NCBI GenBank assembly: GCA_910577115.1
Contig: CAJTMC010000111.1
Coordinates: forward strand, 1 to 5,342
Length of the DNA stretch: 5,342 nt
Direction of reading: 5' to 3'
Origin: an uncultured Lachnospiraceae bacterium
GTDB taxonomy: Bacteria > Bacillota > Clostridia > Lachnospirales > Lachnospiraceae
Position 1 is the first letter of the stretch; every line of letters starts with the position of its first letter. The translations under genes were made by a program, and so were the position numbers. Of the stretch, positions 5,240 to 5,342 are shown one piece after another. The notes under the pieces were generated by a model that did not search any database, was not told where the DNA came from, and worked only from the letters and a program-made list of their open reading frames with translations.

Positions 5240-5342
5240 ATGGAAATCAGGGTTCTTCGCTATTTTCTTACCGTAGTAAGGGAAGAAAGCATTACAAAAG
5301 CCGCAGAAGTTTTACATATTACACAGCCGACGCTTTCCCGCC
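5240..5342 (+). CDS. LysR-family transcriptional regulator, N-terminal 34 codons only
   Basis: The frame starts at an ATG with an AGAGGAG site seven bases upstream and runs off the window. The protein begins MEIRVLRYFLTVVREESITK and continues AAEVLHITQPTLSR. This is the canonical LysR N-terminal winged HTH: the first helix (RYFLTVVREESITKAAEVL) and the recognition helix region with the highly conserved TQPTLSR. The C-terminal effector-binding domain, which would show what it senses, lies outside the window. LysR regulators usually control a divergent or nearby operon. The only genes upstream here are recombinase remnants and the defence operon, so its targets are probably downstream or elsewhere. 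It has its own promoter and is separated from the defence operon by a terminator. Confidence 0.92.
   Translation, partial: MEIRVLRYFLTVVREESITKAAEVLHITQPTLSR

Noticed and set aside
1..5342. CRISPR array, tRNA or rRNA genes, riboswitch
   Set aside because: No regularly spaced repeats with unique spacers and no conserved RNA-gene segments were seen on either strand.

Overview
The window looks like chromosomal DNA from a low-to-medium GC Firmicute, most likely a gut-type clostridium (Lachnospiraceae or Oscillospiraceae-like). The reasons are strong AGGAGG-type ribosome binding sites, TATAAT promoters with TGn extensions, and remnants of the large serine recombinases common on clostridial mobile elements. 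The taxon is inferred from style, not from a marker gene.

Positions 1-4240 hold a compact defence operon read leftwards (minus strand). In transcription order it contains: a 68-residue XRE-type regulator (4034-4240); a 900-residue fusion of a type I adenine methyltransferase (HsdM) to a half-length specificity subunit (HsdS) with one target-recognition domain (1241-3943); an unrecognised 59-residue protein (1069-1248); a 340-residue DUF1016/YhcG-type PD-(D/E)XK nuclease-like protein (45-1067); and the first 14 codons of what is probably hsdR (1-42), cut by the window edge. From the methylase onward the junctions are an 8-nt overlap and gaps of 1 and 2 nt. Each downstream AGGAGGG ribosome binding site lies inside the preceding reading frame, so the last four genes are probably co-transcribed and translationally coupled. 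The working model is that two methylase/half-S fusion chains pair to make an M2S-like enzyme with a symmetric bipartite target, HsdR adds cleavage, and the regulator controls expression. The roles of the nuclease-like protein and the small protein are open.

Positions 4241-4640 hold the regulator's promoter (-10 at 4293-4298), a perfect 28-bp palindrome abutting its -35 box (4323-4350), and the first ~28 codons of a dead serine recombinase on the minus strand (4394-4543). Positions 4636-4958 hold an internal, frameshifted piece of the same kind of recombinase on the plus strand. These two pieces read away from each other, as expected for a rearranged, decayed mobile element beside the defence operon. 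A rho-independent terminator follows at 5004-5051.

Positions 5052-5239 are intergenic, with repeated TTTGAACCC-type motifs and a good promoter. The window ends inside the first 34 codons of a plus-strand LysR-family regulator (5240 onward).

The most notable points are the methylase/half-S fusion, a 12-bp tandem repeat in its spacer helix that could change target spacing by slippage, the two extra genes between the fusion and hsdR, and the 28-bp palindrome next to the regulator promoter.
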